64,000 bases of DNA from Centroberyx gerrardi. Its lineage: Eukaryota; Chordata; Actinopteri; Beryciformes; Berycidae. The notes below the pieces were generated by a model that made no database searches, was not told the DNA's origin, and worked only from the letters and a program-made list of their open reading frames with translations. This document shows, in pieces, positions 26,736-36,707 of this stretch. Within the stretch, counting starts at the first letter, position 1. Every line of letters begins with the position of its first letter. Both the position numbers and the translations under genes were made by a program. The stretch covers positions 8,093,504-8,157,503 of the forward strand of contig NC_136005.1 in NCBI RefSeq assembly GCF_048128805.1, given 5' to 3'.

Positions 26736-27420
26736 CCTTGTCAATTTACATGCAGCTGAAAAACAGCAGTGGTTCCCTAGCGGGTTTGTGAGCAAAATTA
26801 GTCACAATGAAATGAAAAATGACTTTTTCACCTTGTTAGCCAATTCTCCACATCATAACATACAACTATTTAACATTAAATGTCAAAAAATAATATACTT
26901 GCTTGCATTTTTGTATCAAAATCCCATTACTTTGACGTCCTGGGAAACAGAATATTTTGATTCCTCCATGGCGTACCAGTAGGCGTACAAAAAACATTTC
27001 AACCAATAATACCATCACAGATTTTTGAACAACCCCCGTTACAACCATCACTTTTCATATTTGGATTATGAAACATATGAGAAACAGACAGAGAGACATA
27101 GAATTAAAGACCCCATGAAATGAAAAAGAAAATGTTTTAAACTTTAGTTTTCTAGAAATTGTATATCAAAATTAACAGACCGTCTCTTTTCGGGTGCTTT
27201 TGGCTGCACTTCAACTAAAACTCTTTTCCCAGATGGGTGACGAGGCGGAGAATACACCCTATTACACTACTGTCCAAGTTTGATCTGAGCGGGTTTGACG
27301 TTGACGCCCATTTCCTCGATATCTCATTAATATTCTCATTAATAAGTCCCTGCCACTGACGCTTCCCGCCCTAACTGTCTGTTTAATTCGGAAATTCGTC
27401 ACTGAAGCAAATCATGCTCT

Positions 27421-27468
<48 letters not shown>

Positions 27469-30281
27469 AGGGGGAGGGGGATGGGTGCACTTGCCTGATC
27501 CAGGACATAAAAGAGACTGTCATAGACGTCTTGCTGGGTGTAGACGGCGATGCTGTAGTCGTCCTCGTCGACCCCGCTGTAGTCCTTCAGGAAAAGGTTC
27601 TTGAGGGCCATGGTGTTCTCCTCCTTATAGGACACCACCAGCTGGTTGTTGAGGCCGAACAGGATGAGCTGCGGGGAACATTTACATTTCAGGTAGGGCT
27701 GGGTGATATGGTTGAAATCAATATCACAATAATCACAAGAATTTTTTGTCTATATCGATATATATCAAGATATGGTTCACGTATGCAAAATCACATTATA
27801 TAATCAAATTAATGTTCATCCCATTGAACTGAATGGTAATGTTAGGGTGTGATGTCAAATTACACCCTGAAATTATCAAACAATATTCCTACCATACCTC
27901 ATTTTGTCAGTTTTTAAATAAAATGTCCTTGTTATCATCAGTTTAGACAGCAGAATTGTGTGTCACGATATCCCAAAATCACCATATCATCACGATATTA
28001 TTCCACTGAAAGACGATAAACAATAATATTGAATTATCACCCGGCCCTAATGTCAGGCATTCAATGGAGGCTTGTATTAAAGAGCGATTTAGGAGTACAA
28101 CTGCAAAAAAAAACATTTAACTTCCTTGATTGTCAATGTCACAAGAAATCAACAGTAAGGAGTTCAAGGTTCAGAGTCGTGGGTGGAGTCCAGTCATTTC
28201 ACGGCCAGATGCAATACACTCCTGTCATGTTACGACTCTGCGTGCCAGCATGTACTGTAAAGTTATCAAAAATGTTTCCGCTCTGATGCCACCAAGACAA
28301 ATTCATGTACCTTTACTGTACTTGGCGACCAAAGTGATTTTTAGGTTTAGATTTTGGCAAGTGTGAAAATGAACAGAATGGACGCAAAGAACAAAGTAAC
28401 TGAACTAAAAGGCTTTAATAGCATTATAGTATCCCACAACTAAGATGAATGGAAATTTAAACAACTGAAATATCTGAATCCTAGTTCAAATGGAGAACCA
28501 CCAGGTCAGAATTCAGTTTCAAATCTCATTTATTTCAAAGCTTGTCGAGGGTTTACGTTCATAGCTAGGATGATAATGTACAATCTTCATTCGCTTACAT
28601 GTGCAATTAGACTAGTGGTTCTCAACCTGGGGGTCCGGAGCCCCCAGGAGGTCACAAGACAATTTTGGAGGGTTGCGAGATTATTTATGGGATAGGAAAA
28701 AAGCATATTTCTACTTTGCAAATTTATCATCTATTTTTTCTCAAAATTTTGCTTTTTTTCTTGTGAAATGCTGAATAGTTTCCAGCCTCTAGGCCTCCTC
28801 TGATAGGCTAATGAATCAAATGAAACAACCTGACGAGGGAAAATCATTCTGTGGTTGAACTCTGAAAGCTTGTGACGGGGATCATGTTTCCTGTTTTAAT
28901 TAAACGAGCTGCTGGAACCATTTCGGAACAGATTTACACACTTCTTCTTCTTTCCTAAGTCTTTGATGATCAGCATTAAACCCCACCGCACGTACTTGTG
29001 TGGTGATCATGATGATTTTCAGGATCTGCACCCCCAGTTTCCAGGGTATGTGACGTCGGGCCCGGTACTTCTCACACGGACTCATGAAGTAGTACCTCAG
29101 GTCATCTCTCAGGGTCTCCTCCTTGATAATGTCTTGACTCATTATGGAGCTGAAAACACCAAAACGCAACACACACACATCATGCAGCTGCTGGGAGACA
29201 AATGAGAAACAACAACTTCAGCTCGAGTGAAAAAGTACAGATTGTTAAAAGTTGTAATGATTATGTTTCTGGCAGTTTGTGTCCCCCCTTATATGTAAAA
29301 AAAAAAAAAAAAAAACAGCACAGTACAGCACGTTCTGAATGAAAACAGAGAAGTGAAACTGAAAAGTTAGCTGATGAGGATTTTTTACTTCACCACCACG
29401 TGTTTTTCAGTGCAGTGATCCAAATTGGTCCTCTCTGACAGGAAGTACATGTACTGAGGACACTGCCTGCATTCATGCAGCTGGGTGCAAGTCCAAGGTT
29501 AGCTCAGTGCACTTTAAATATTTTCCCCTCAAGCTCTCACTGTAGCGTTTAAATCTCCCAAATACTCTATTTTACTGTTCTTGTAGGATATTAACTTTTA
29601 GGCTAGGTATCTGTTGGTAGACTACACATTTTACAACTGATTTCAACTTAAACTGTTGTGTTGAATAACTGTCTGTCCCAGTCATGAATATCAAGTGATA
29701 AATCAAGTGCCTGACTTAAAAGTGGGCTGCCGTATTTTTTTTTTTTTTTTTATGTTAAATGACAAATTAACAATAGTTACCGGTAGGTTATGTAAAGAAG
29801 TTTTGGTTTCATTTCGGCTACTCGATATTCGATGTTTCTGTTCAACTAAACGTTGTTAAAGCCAATTACATTTAAATACATTTCAGAAAGTCCATTTGTC
29901 AAAGTAGAAGGCAATGAGAATATAGCTCTTGGTACATGAACAAGAGGATAAACTGCACTTTACATACACTTCAGATATTAGATATATATATTGAGATATA
30001 TATGAGATATAAGATATACTTTGCATGTACATGTGCAGATATGTTGTCAACAGCGCATGTGAAGAATGTTATTTCCAAAGTCTAAAACACACTTCAAATG
30101 AACATCACAGCCCGACATTTGGGCTATTTTTTGTATATTTTAAAAACATATCCCTAAACTGTTCTTTAGTGGGTTATATGTCAAAATGCAGCTAGTTTTG
30201 CAGTATGGTTGATTAGTGGTAAAATTCAGAAACTTACCTAATTGAGTTGCTCCTATCCAGATATCGAACCAATAATTCCAT
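15623..30281 (-). CDS. mcoln2: Mucolipin-2 (TRPML2 endolysosomal cation channel)
   Basis: Non-selective Ca2+/Fe2+-permeable TRP channel of recycling endosomes and lysosomes, gated by PI(3,5)P2. Thirteen coding exons (minus): 30281-30238, 29149-28996, 27668-27495, 26598-26442, 25203-25125, 25031-24935, 24611-24512, 23744-23632, 23204-23055, 21271-21170, 20137-20015, 17039-16833, 15787-15623. Phases close exactly to 554 aa plus TAA (human MCOLN2 is 566 aa). Seen: N-terminal [18 protein letters not shown], with the basic phosphoinositide-binding stretch before TM1; the large lumenal domain (about 90-270, including [14 protein letters not shown]); [15 protein letters not shown] in the voltage-sensor-like region; pore helix; selectivity filter NGDD at 447-450; TM6 ending [11 protein letters not shown]; a short tail with LLCCCKR. 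DEDDYS and [12 protein letters not shown] match MCOLN2 rather than MCOLN1 or MCOLN3. Odd: intron 3 has a GC donor (CAG|GCAAGT). The first exon (14 codons plus 2 nt) is inferred from donor and phase; an in-frame ATG at 29142 is the alternative start. Confidence 0.95.
16108..16402 (-). repeat. Right arm of a large inverted repeat
   Basis: Reverse-complement partner of 14945-15186, with an extra internal stretch of about 35 bp around 16165-16200. It lies in the last intron of mcoln2. Confidence 0.85.
17380..17600 (+). repeat. TTTATTTATATAGCACCTTT repeat, copy 1
   Basis: Begins with the named motif, followed by AGAGCGCTTTGACAGTCAAA and an A-rich body. Relatives lie at 51595-51770 and at the right window edge (63850-63900). 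Confidence 0.6.
19531..19880 (+). repeat. GACTTG-rich repeat, copy 1
   Basis: Starts CCAGAGGTGGGGACTCAAGT and runs through repeated GACTTGAGTC/GACTTGACTT blocks into an AT-rich body containing TAGAAATCAAACTCATGATG. Its reverse complement is found at 45785-46224. Confidence 0.8.
21630..21893 (-). repeat. GTGGTTCTCAACCTGGGGGT repeat, copy 2
   Basis: Inverted copy ending CCCAGGTTAAAAACCACTGA, with an A-rich expansion around 21729-21754. Confidence 0.75.
23761..23787 (+). repeat. (GT)n microsatellite beside mcoln2 acceptor
   Basis: About 13 units. On the transcript strand it is a CA repeat ending 16 nt before the exon starting at 23744. Confidence 0.95.
25757..26336 (+). mobile_element. Internally deleted Tc1/mariner-type DNA transposon remnant
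   Basis: About 580 bp, with inverted termini: left ACTCACTGAGCACTTTATTA and right, read in reverse, ACTCACCGAGCACTTTATTA, flanked by TA/TATA. The interior keeps a helix-turn-helix segment of a Tc1-like transposase ([19 protein letters not shown]) but the frame is interrupted and the catalytic half is missing, so it is non-autonomous. It sits in an intron of mcoln2 in the sense opposite to the gene. Confidence 0.88.
26695..26732 (+). repeat. (CA)n microsatellite in mcoln2 intron
   Basis: About 19 units; a GU repeat on the transcript strand, about 100 nt upstream of the exon starting at 26598. Confidence 0.95.
27424..27467 (+). repeat. (TG)n microsatellite beside the mcoln2 GC donor
   Basis: About 22 units; a CA repeat on the transcript strand, starting about 27 nt downstream of the GC donor at 27494-27493. 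Confidence 0.95.
27694..28050. mobile_element. Short inverted-repeat element, copy 1 (hAT-like ends)
   Basis: Begins TAGGGCTGGGTGATAT and ends with the inverted form ATTATCACCCGGCCCTA; AT-rich interior with GATATATAT motifs and no coding capacity. A second copy lies at 58474-58785. End type and size suggest a non-autonomous DNA element. It lies just upstream of an mcoln2 exon. Confidence 0.65.
28612..28825 (+). repeat. GTGGTTCTCAACCTGGGGGT repeat, copy 1
   Basis: Starts CTAGTGGTTCTCAACCTGGG; body shares TTGTGAAATGCTGAATAGTTT-type sequence with the inverted copy at 21630-21893. A partial third copy lies near 30455-30560. A common dispersed repeat of vertebrates. Confidence 0.75.
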
Positions 30282-30676
30282 GTTATCTGTGATTGATTAG
30301 ACACGCGCTCACACTGGTGTCAAACGGGTGTATTTGTCAGAAGGGGCTGACTGATCAGCTGCAGTGACATTGTGGCAGAAAGAAAGTTGTAGCAGAACAG
30401 ATTAATCCCTTCCTTCGCTAGAACTTCTTCCAGCCAATCAGGAAATGAGTTTCAGGCGGTGCAGGCGATCCCAACCTGGGGACCGGGGGCCACCAGGGGT
30501 CGCTGGACAGGGTCGCAAGTGGTCCGCAGCAAAAATAGGAATATTTTAATGTCACTGTTATTTCATTCCCTGTTATAGAATGAATGAGAATGACTCTTCT
30601 GATGACAGGTTTCACTCTCCCTGCTGTTGTTATCACCTCACCTGCAGTATAGACAGTTATTTCACTCTAACCCAAT

Positions 30677-31507
30677 TAAGTCCAGTGGTGGAAAGAGTAC
30701 TACAATGTCCTAATCATGTAGAAGTACTGTTACTTTGCTGATATTTTACTTAAGTATAATTAAAAGTACCGGTGTAAAAATCTACTTAAGTTAAAGTAAA
30801 AGTAGCTCTTTTAAAATGTTATGTTTTAGCTGTGATCTTTTCCATGTGTTACGTGGAGGTGTGGTGAGGACCCAAATGCAGGACAGCGAGGCAGGTGGTG
30901 ATTAAACCCCAACACTGGGTGTTTAATGTAACTGGTTGCAGGTGACACAGGAAACCAAAGACGAGAGCTCCTCACACAAAAACTGACACATGTAACAGAA
31001 AGCAATGATCCGACCAAGACTGACTGGGGAACAAGACTAATATACGGTACACATGGGGGGTGATTACAAATGGGGCAGACAGGAAACATGGTACACGTAG
31101 AACTAAAAGAACTAGACAGGGAAACATAATACACAAAGAAATACAAAACCTAGACAATGAACAAAGGCAGAAAGTCACAATGACACCATGCAATTCTAAA
31201 AGGACAAGAGGACAGAGTTCATATTAGATTATTTTAATTGGAAAAATTGGAAATTACAAAATAAAGTGCAAACCAAACTAAACATTTTTAAAAATTAATT
31301 TAAAGATTAATTAAAACCAGATTATCTTATCTGCTGACTGGCCGTTGGTCCAGTGACTGTTGCTTATGGAAAGCTATGAAAATTTGTACTCTGTAATGGA
31401 TGTGATTACTAAAATGACTGACTTAAATACATTAAAAAAAGTACAGGTACACAAAAATGCTACTCAGTTACAGTAAGGTGAGTAAATGTAATTAGCTACT
31501 TCCATCC
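30677..31507. mobile_element. Nested repeat: AGTGGTGGAAAGAGTAC element split by a second element
   Basis: Outer element: the left part starts CCAGTGGTGGAAAGAGTACT (30677-30815) and the right part (about 31380-31507) carries AAGTACAGGTACACAAAA and AGTAAATGTAATTAGCTACT, the usual far end of this common fish repeat. The middle (about 30830-31200) is a different repeat containing GAGGACCCAAATGCAGGACA, which reads like a later insertion. Confidence 0.6.
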
Positions 31508-33239
31508 TTTCCCAAGTCATAACAAACAGCTCCTCAGATGGGGTTTCCTGGGACGCAGGCTTATCAGATAGGGGGTCACTGGTCTGATGCAAACCTGTCT
31601 GGGGCTTCTTGCTTTGTAAAAGTTTGGGAAACTCTGGTTTACACAGTGATGTCTGGGTCAACTCTGAAGTCAAACACCCCATCACATTATTTTCCCTCAA
31701 AACCAAAATCAACTACTTGATCTTCGAGTTTCACATAAGGTGCAATCTTTAATGAAAACCTGGCTATGGCCTTTGACATGACAAAACAAGGTTTGGTTTT
31801 GATTTTGACAGAATTATCCTGTTGATAAATCATCATAATACTCCTATAGGGTTTATAGAGTGTGTGTAGTACTCAATTTTGGGTTCATAGTGGCCTTATC
31901 ATACTTTATTGTATTTTTATCTCCTGTGCTATCATTATAATACCCCTAAAATAGTCAATCACTTGCTGTGATATTTGCATACAGTATTCTTTAATTATTT
32001 TTTCTAGGCTTTATCAAATACAGGAAACACTTGTGTGAAAGAAACCAAGTCACAACCTAAGTTTTCACAAGTAGGCTAGGCTTGATCAAGAGACCTTCTA
32101 CCTTCTGTCCATCTTTATATTCGCTATGATACCAACAGAGAAAGCTAAATGTGCAAATAAGATGCTCATTTCTTCTGTTCTCTTATGATTTGTAGTTTGA
32201 CTGTCTGCCACCTCTCCAAAGTGAAAGTAATTGTCTTTTTGTTTAGTCATTCCTACCTCTGAAGCCAAGTGTGTGTTTGCAGTTTCCAGTTCTTTTGTAA
32301 ATAGCAGAGGGGGTGTGTCATATTTCCATAACTAATAGATAATACTAACTGTTGAATTTGAAGCTACTTAATTCCCACTTGGAGTCACAATTTAGTTCTT
32401 GTTGGTAATGTATTAGTACAATGTCTGATGATGTTCAATTTCTTCTCAATGTTTTTCATGTCCACCCTCAGATCTTTTGTTTTTTTAATATAACTTTTTT
32501 TTATTTTCATTTTCCATCATATGCACAACATATATAATCATACATACACAATACATGACAAAAACACAATAAAGACAAATACAAGACAAAAACAAAAAAA
32601 CAACTACCCTTTATGAGCCTTTAAGAAAATAGAGTTTTTCCATATCTATCTTGTTTCTTTATCATAATTCTCTAATCTTCTAGTTAACATGATTTCATAT
32701 GAAGTTGTTTTAACCAATGAATTCATCCATTCTGAAAAAAAGTGGTGCTTTGGTAGTTTTCCAATATTTAAGGACCGACCTTAGTGTTGTCATAATGCCT
32801 AAACACAATATTTTAAACTGTATTCTATTAATTTCCTCAACTTCAGATTTGTCAACTAAAAGGCTAGACTAAAAGTCTAGGTGTCTTGGGAATAGAAAAA
32901 CCAAGGCCCTCTTCCATAATCCCCAAGGTTTTTTCCCACAAACACTTTGTGTGAACTCATTCTAGACTATTCCTAAAAGATCTAGTACTGCTGCCTCCTT
33001 AACTTTGCCCAAAAGCCCATTTATTTTACATTACACATAAAGGATTGTTGTGTCTAGATCAGACCTAAGGTGAAGTTTGTATAACTAAAACTCCAATCTT
33101 CTAAGGGCAACAGTAATGGCAAATACTTATGTGGGTTTGCCACATAGAACAATGCAATGAGTGATAGAAAGTTTAGACAATCACAGGAACATATTTGAGT
33201 CATTTAGTAGATTGTTGTGTGACTGACAACTTGCTTGAC

Positions 33240-34200
33240 ATGAGGCACTGTTTAAAATGCATTTTGCAGCCTTTGGCACTTCTAAAGTATGTGGCTTATG
33301 TCCAGTCTCATTAGGGGTCGGTGTACCATATATAGCAGTACCATTAACTCTGTGTCAATCCTGTGGTTCCCTAGATTCCTATCATAGTGATACTTATTTA
33401 GATTTGCAACAGAACCGTAAACATTTGACTTCCCTACATGGCGGTAGACCTGATGCAATGTTGAAAGACGGTGATTAGAGTGTTATTCATGAATATCAGA
33501 AATTGCGTAACGACCTTGGGTTTGATTTCCTTTCCCCAACTTGTGAACAAGCTAAAATAGCCTGGGTTCCTCGTAATGTTAATGTTAAGCCTAAAATGGA
33601 TTGTAGTGGTTATGATGGACATTCGGCACCGATTCAATTTGATGTTAGAATCGTCCCTATATATATGCTAATACTAGAACCAGAACAGTAAAGAGCTCAG
33701 GAGAAATTCCTGCGGCAACTTGTAATATCTCAATGTCAATTGAAGAGTTGCTTTCAGCTCCTGTTCTGCCTGGCCAATCTCAACATTGGGATCCTAATGA
33801 TTTGCATAGTCATCGTCAGATAGTACGAGTTTATTTCTCACATTGTGTACTGTGTATACAGCTCTTAGTAGCGGTGGGTGTGCTCTAGTTTCCGTTATAA
33901 TGCCTTTCCATCCATGGGATAATGATACCTCTCCTCTTAGCACTACCTCTCTGAAATCTACAACCTGGAATCCACTGGCCTTCTTCCTTGGTTCATTTGT
34001 GTCTACAGTCATTTCATATGTGATGTATGGTTTAGTTTTCCTATTGTGCATGATTGTAGTTATCTCCTCCATTAGGAAAATGTGTTCAGTATGTTGTGAC
34101 AGGGTAGCCAGTGTAACCACAATGCCAGCCAGCACTAATAACACCAATATGATGGTTGCTATTGTGCCTCCACCTGTAGGTGAAGATCATTAACCCTAAC
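33240..34200 (+). other. Possible retroelement- or virus-derived coding remnant
   Basis: Three consecutive plus-strand open stretches (33257-33478, 33503-33691, 33843-34193) in three segments separated by stops, with T-rich codon use unlike the neighbouring genes. The last encodes about 116 residues with a hydrophobic segment of about 30 residues (roughly 45-77) followed by a basic/cysteine-rich cytoplasmic-like tail, a layout seen in membrane glycoproteins of retroelements. No protease, polymerase or long terminal repeat was found nearby, so the origin is unproven. Confidence 0.3.
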
Positions 34201-34375
34201 CCTAACACATACTGACTGTTCTGAGGAACTAAAAGGGAACAGTCATGACATTAAGAGACTGGAATATACATCATATCATCACTCGAGAATCAAGAACTGT
34301 TTCTTTACCTGCTCTAGGGCTCTGCCCCACTCTCCCCCTCTACAACAGGACAGCCATACATTTTCCCATTCTCCC

Positions 34376-34470
34376 ATTGCCACTTCCCATTGAAACTTAA
34401 TTAAAAATACTTTTTAGCCCCCAAAGCTTTTTGCTCCATGACCAGAGGCATTTTATGGATTTTAGGATCA
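34376..34470 (+). repeat. Inverted segment pair, left member
   Basis: Contains ATACTTTTTAGCCCCCAAAG and CTCCATGACCAGAGGCATTT; matches 37634-37712 in reverse complement with very few differences. Confidence 0.85.
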
Positions 34471-35989
34471 TTCAAATATCAGTTGAATGTTGTGTATCAT
34501 CTAAATGTATACTTTACTCTAGTGCCGTGAGTTCATAATTATATATATTTTTCCATTTGTAATCTATCGTATTGAATGAAATTTTCCGCGCATTTGGAGG
34601 AGAATTAGACTGACCTCTCTACCAGGTTCCCTGTGGTAGGGAATAGTTTGCACCTTCATGCCAGTCAACTCATACAGTTCTTGGGCCATAATGAACCAAA
34701 AGTTTTCCCAGAGGCTCTTTGCTACATATGTGCTCGTTGGTTTGGAGGTGGGATGACTACCACATAGGCTACCTTGTGAATCATCTGTGATGACTCATAT
34801 GTCCTTTGTGTTGGACCAGTCTGGTTCAGAGGATAAAAGGTCCATACACACCAGTTCAAGAGGCCTACTGGTCATTACCAACACAGCTCTGCTAGCTCAG
34901 TGTAGTTGTTACTGAAATATTCACAGGAAAAAAATACTTTTTTTGTCACACAGATTAGCTACTGTAGTTACAAAGCCATAGCTACCTAACACCAGTTGAC
35001 TGACCTGAATGTGACTCCCTCCTGATTAACTCGTCTTGTGCAGCGGGGAAAATAACTTGCTTCCTTGATAGGCAGGCCGTCTCCTCTCCTCAGACCATTT
35101 GACATTGTCACCAAATAATACAACATTAAGTTTCCTACCCAGCTTTAAGAAGGCCAGAAAATGTCAAATGTCATGCTAATATTTGACTACAGTAATTACA
35201 AAGCAAGCACTGAAATGTCTTCATTTTTAGTATTAATTTGCATCATCCTTTGCTTTTACTCAGGCTTTTAGGATTTTCAGCTAGGTAGCATTCAACATAG
35301 TAAAAGAAACTACAGTAGAGCCAGAAGCACTCATTGGTTCCAATGAGGAATCACTAAAATGCTAACAAGTGATTTTTCTGGTTATCCGACATACCATCTT
35401 TTCCCCTGCACAGTGGCAAGTCCTTATAACCAGGTTATTTACAATGTCAACTTGCTTGTTTCAATATGTATGAGTGATCAACTGGCCCTCACTAGTTCTT
35501 TTAGCGCAGTTAAGTTCAGTTCAGATGCTGTGAGGAAGGCCAGCAAAATCAGGCCAAAGTACATTAGCATTGCTCCTATGAAAAAAAACCTAATCAAATC
35601 CAGTCTTTTTACACAGTTGGGATGCCGCCCCTGCTCTAGTTTTCCTTTAGGGTAAGGGTGATTGGTTTGTTGCAGAGCACCCAATCAAAGTTGGGGGAAG
35701 CGCAATTGTTTGTTTTTTCCTTGTTTAGATTGTAATAAATTCTTTCCATTGTCCCAGTACTAATCTGTACCTGTAACCACCTATTATGGTTATGATACAG
35801 AATAACTCTGTCAGCACCCTGTGAAAGTGAGCCGCTACAAAATATAGTTGGGTGCCTGACCAACACCACTATCTACAGTCTATGATCAGACCAGCACGAT
35901 TCTTCTCCACCCATCATGAACAAAACTGGACAAAACATTACAGACAAGTAAGCATGTCGTCCCCCATGAATTATGCAGACACCCCTTTG

Positions 35990-36350
35990 GCAAATCAGTG
36001 GCAAGATACATGATCCATCCAAGTTTCAAGTTTTTACCAGTTGTGTCTGAGTTTTCACTTTCAGTTAAAAATGTGGACCTTTAAGTACAGCGCCCTCATT
36101 AGGGCAATCAGTGTAATTTGCATGGATAGCTGGATGTGTGTAGCAAGTTTTGTCTCAATTGGACAACAGAGTTGGAGTTAGGGCCTTCCAAGGTTAGAAT
36201 TTTTTTCCTTAAATTATAGCGCCCCCATCAGGCCAAACAGTGTAATGTTTTTGAACACCAGAACACAGCGCCATAATGTATCACCCGTCCAAGTTTAGTC
36301 AAAATCGGACCAGTGGTGTCTGAAATATTGTGTGCTGAAATTAAGCATTA
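35990..36350 (+). repeat. Tandem-dimer repeat with AGCGCCC blocks
   Basis: Two related units: ACAGCGCCCTCATTAGGGCA near 36087 and ATAGCGCCCCCATCAGGCCA near 36216, each with CAGTGTAAT after it, flanked by two CCAAGTTT...GTGTCTGA blocks (about 36020 and 36292). Confidence 0.6.
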
Positions 36351-36490
36351 GTGCACCATAGAACATCCAAAAGATACAGTTTAGTCATATGTAATTGCTA
36401 TTTTTTTTTTTTTTGAAAAACTTTATTTTTGTAATACATTTGGCTTTCAAATTCTTAGGGACATTTTGTAACAAAGCAGGATTATCTAGA

Positions 36491-36496
36491 TTTATT
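36491..36496 (-). promoter_or_regulatory. clcc1: Candidate polyadenylation signal of clcc1
   Basis: AATAAA on the minus strand (TTTATT on plus), about 210 nt after the clcc1 stop, within AATAAATAAAT. A second AATAAAG lies near 36422-36427. By motif and distance only. Confidence 0.45.
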
Positions 36497-36707
36497 TATT
36501 CAGACTGACATCGCACCATAATTCAACACCCAAAATATCAAAACAATTATATAATACCATAAAAATACCTTCCTGTAAAAAACAGCATAAAGAAATTGTG
36601 CTTATTACACACCGTAAAATTACAAAGTCCAAAATTTAATTTCAGTGTCATGATTACGAAAGCAATGTCCTCAAGGCACCCAAAACACTGCTGAGGCGAC
36701 TCGCAGC

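Larger units (their letters stand above)
30282..36707. other. mcoln2-clcc1 intergenic region
   Basis: About 6.4 kb with nested repeats (30677-31507), a stretch with T-rich codons and a predicted membrane segment (33240-34200), a repeat dimer (35990-36350) and the left member of an inverted segment pair (34376-34470). No cellular gene recognised. Confidence 0.6.

Noticed and set aside
34192-34206. TTAACCCTAACCCTAACAC, telomere-like
   Set aside because: Only two units; too short to indicate a telomere or interstitial telomeric array.
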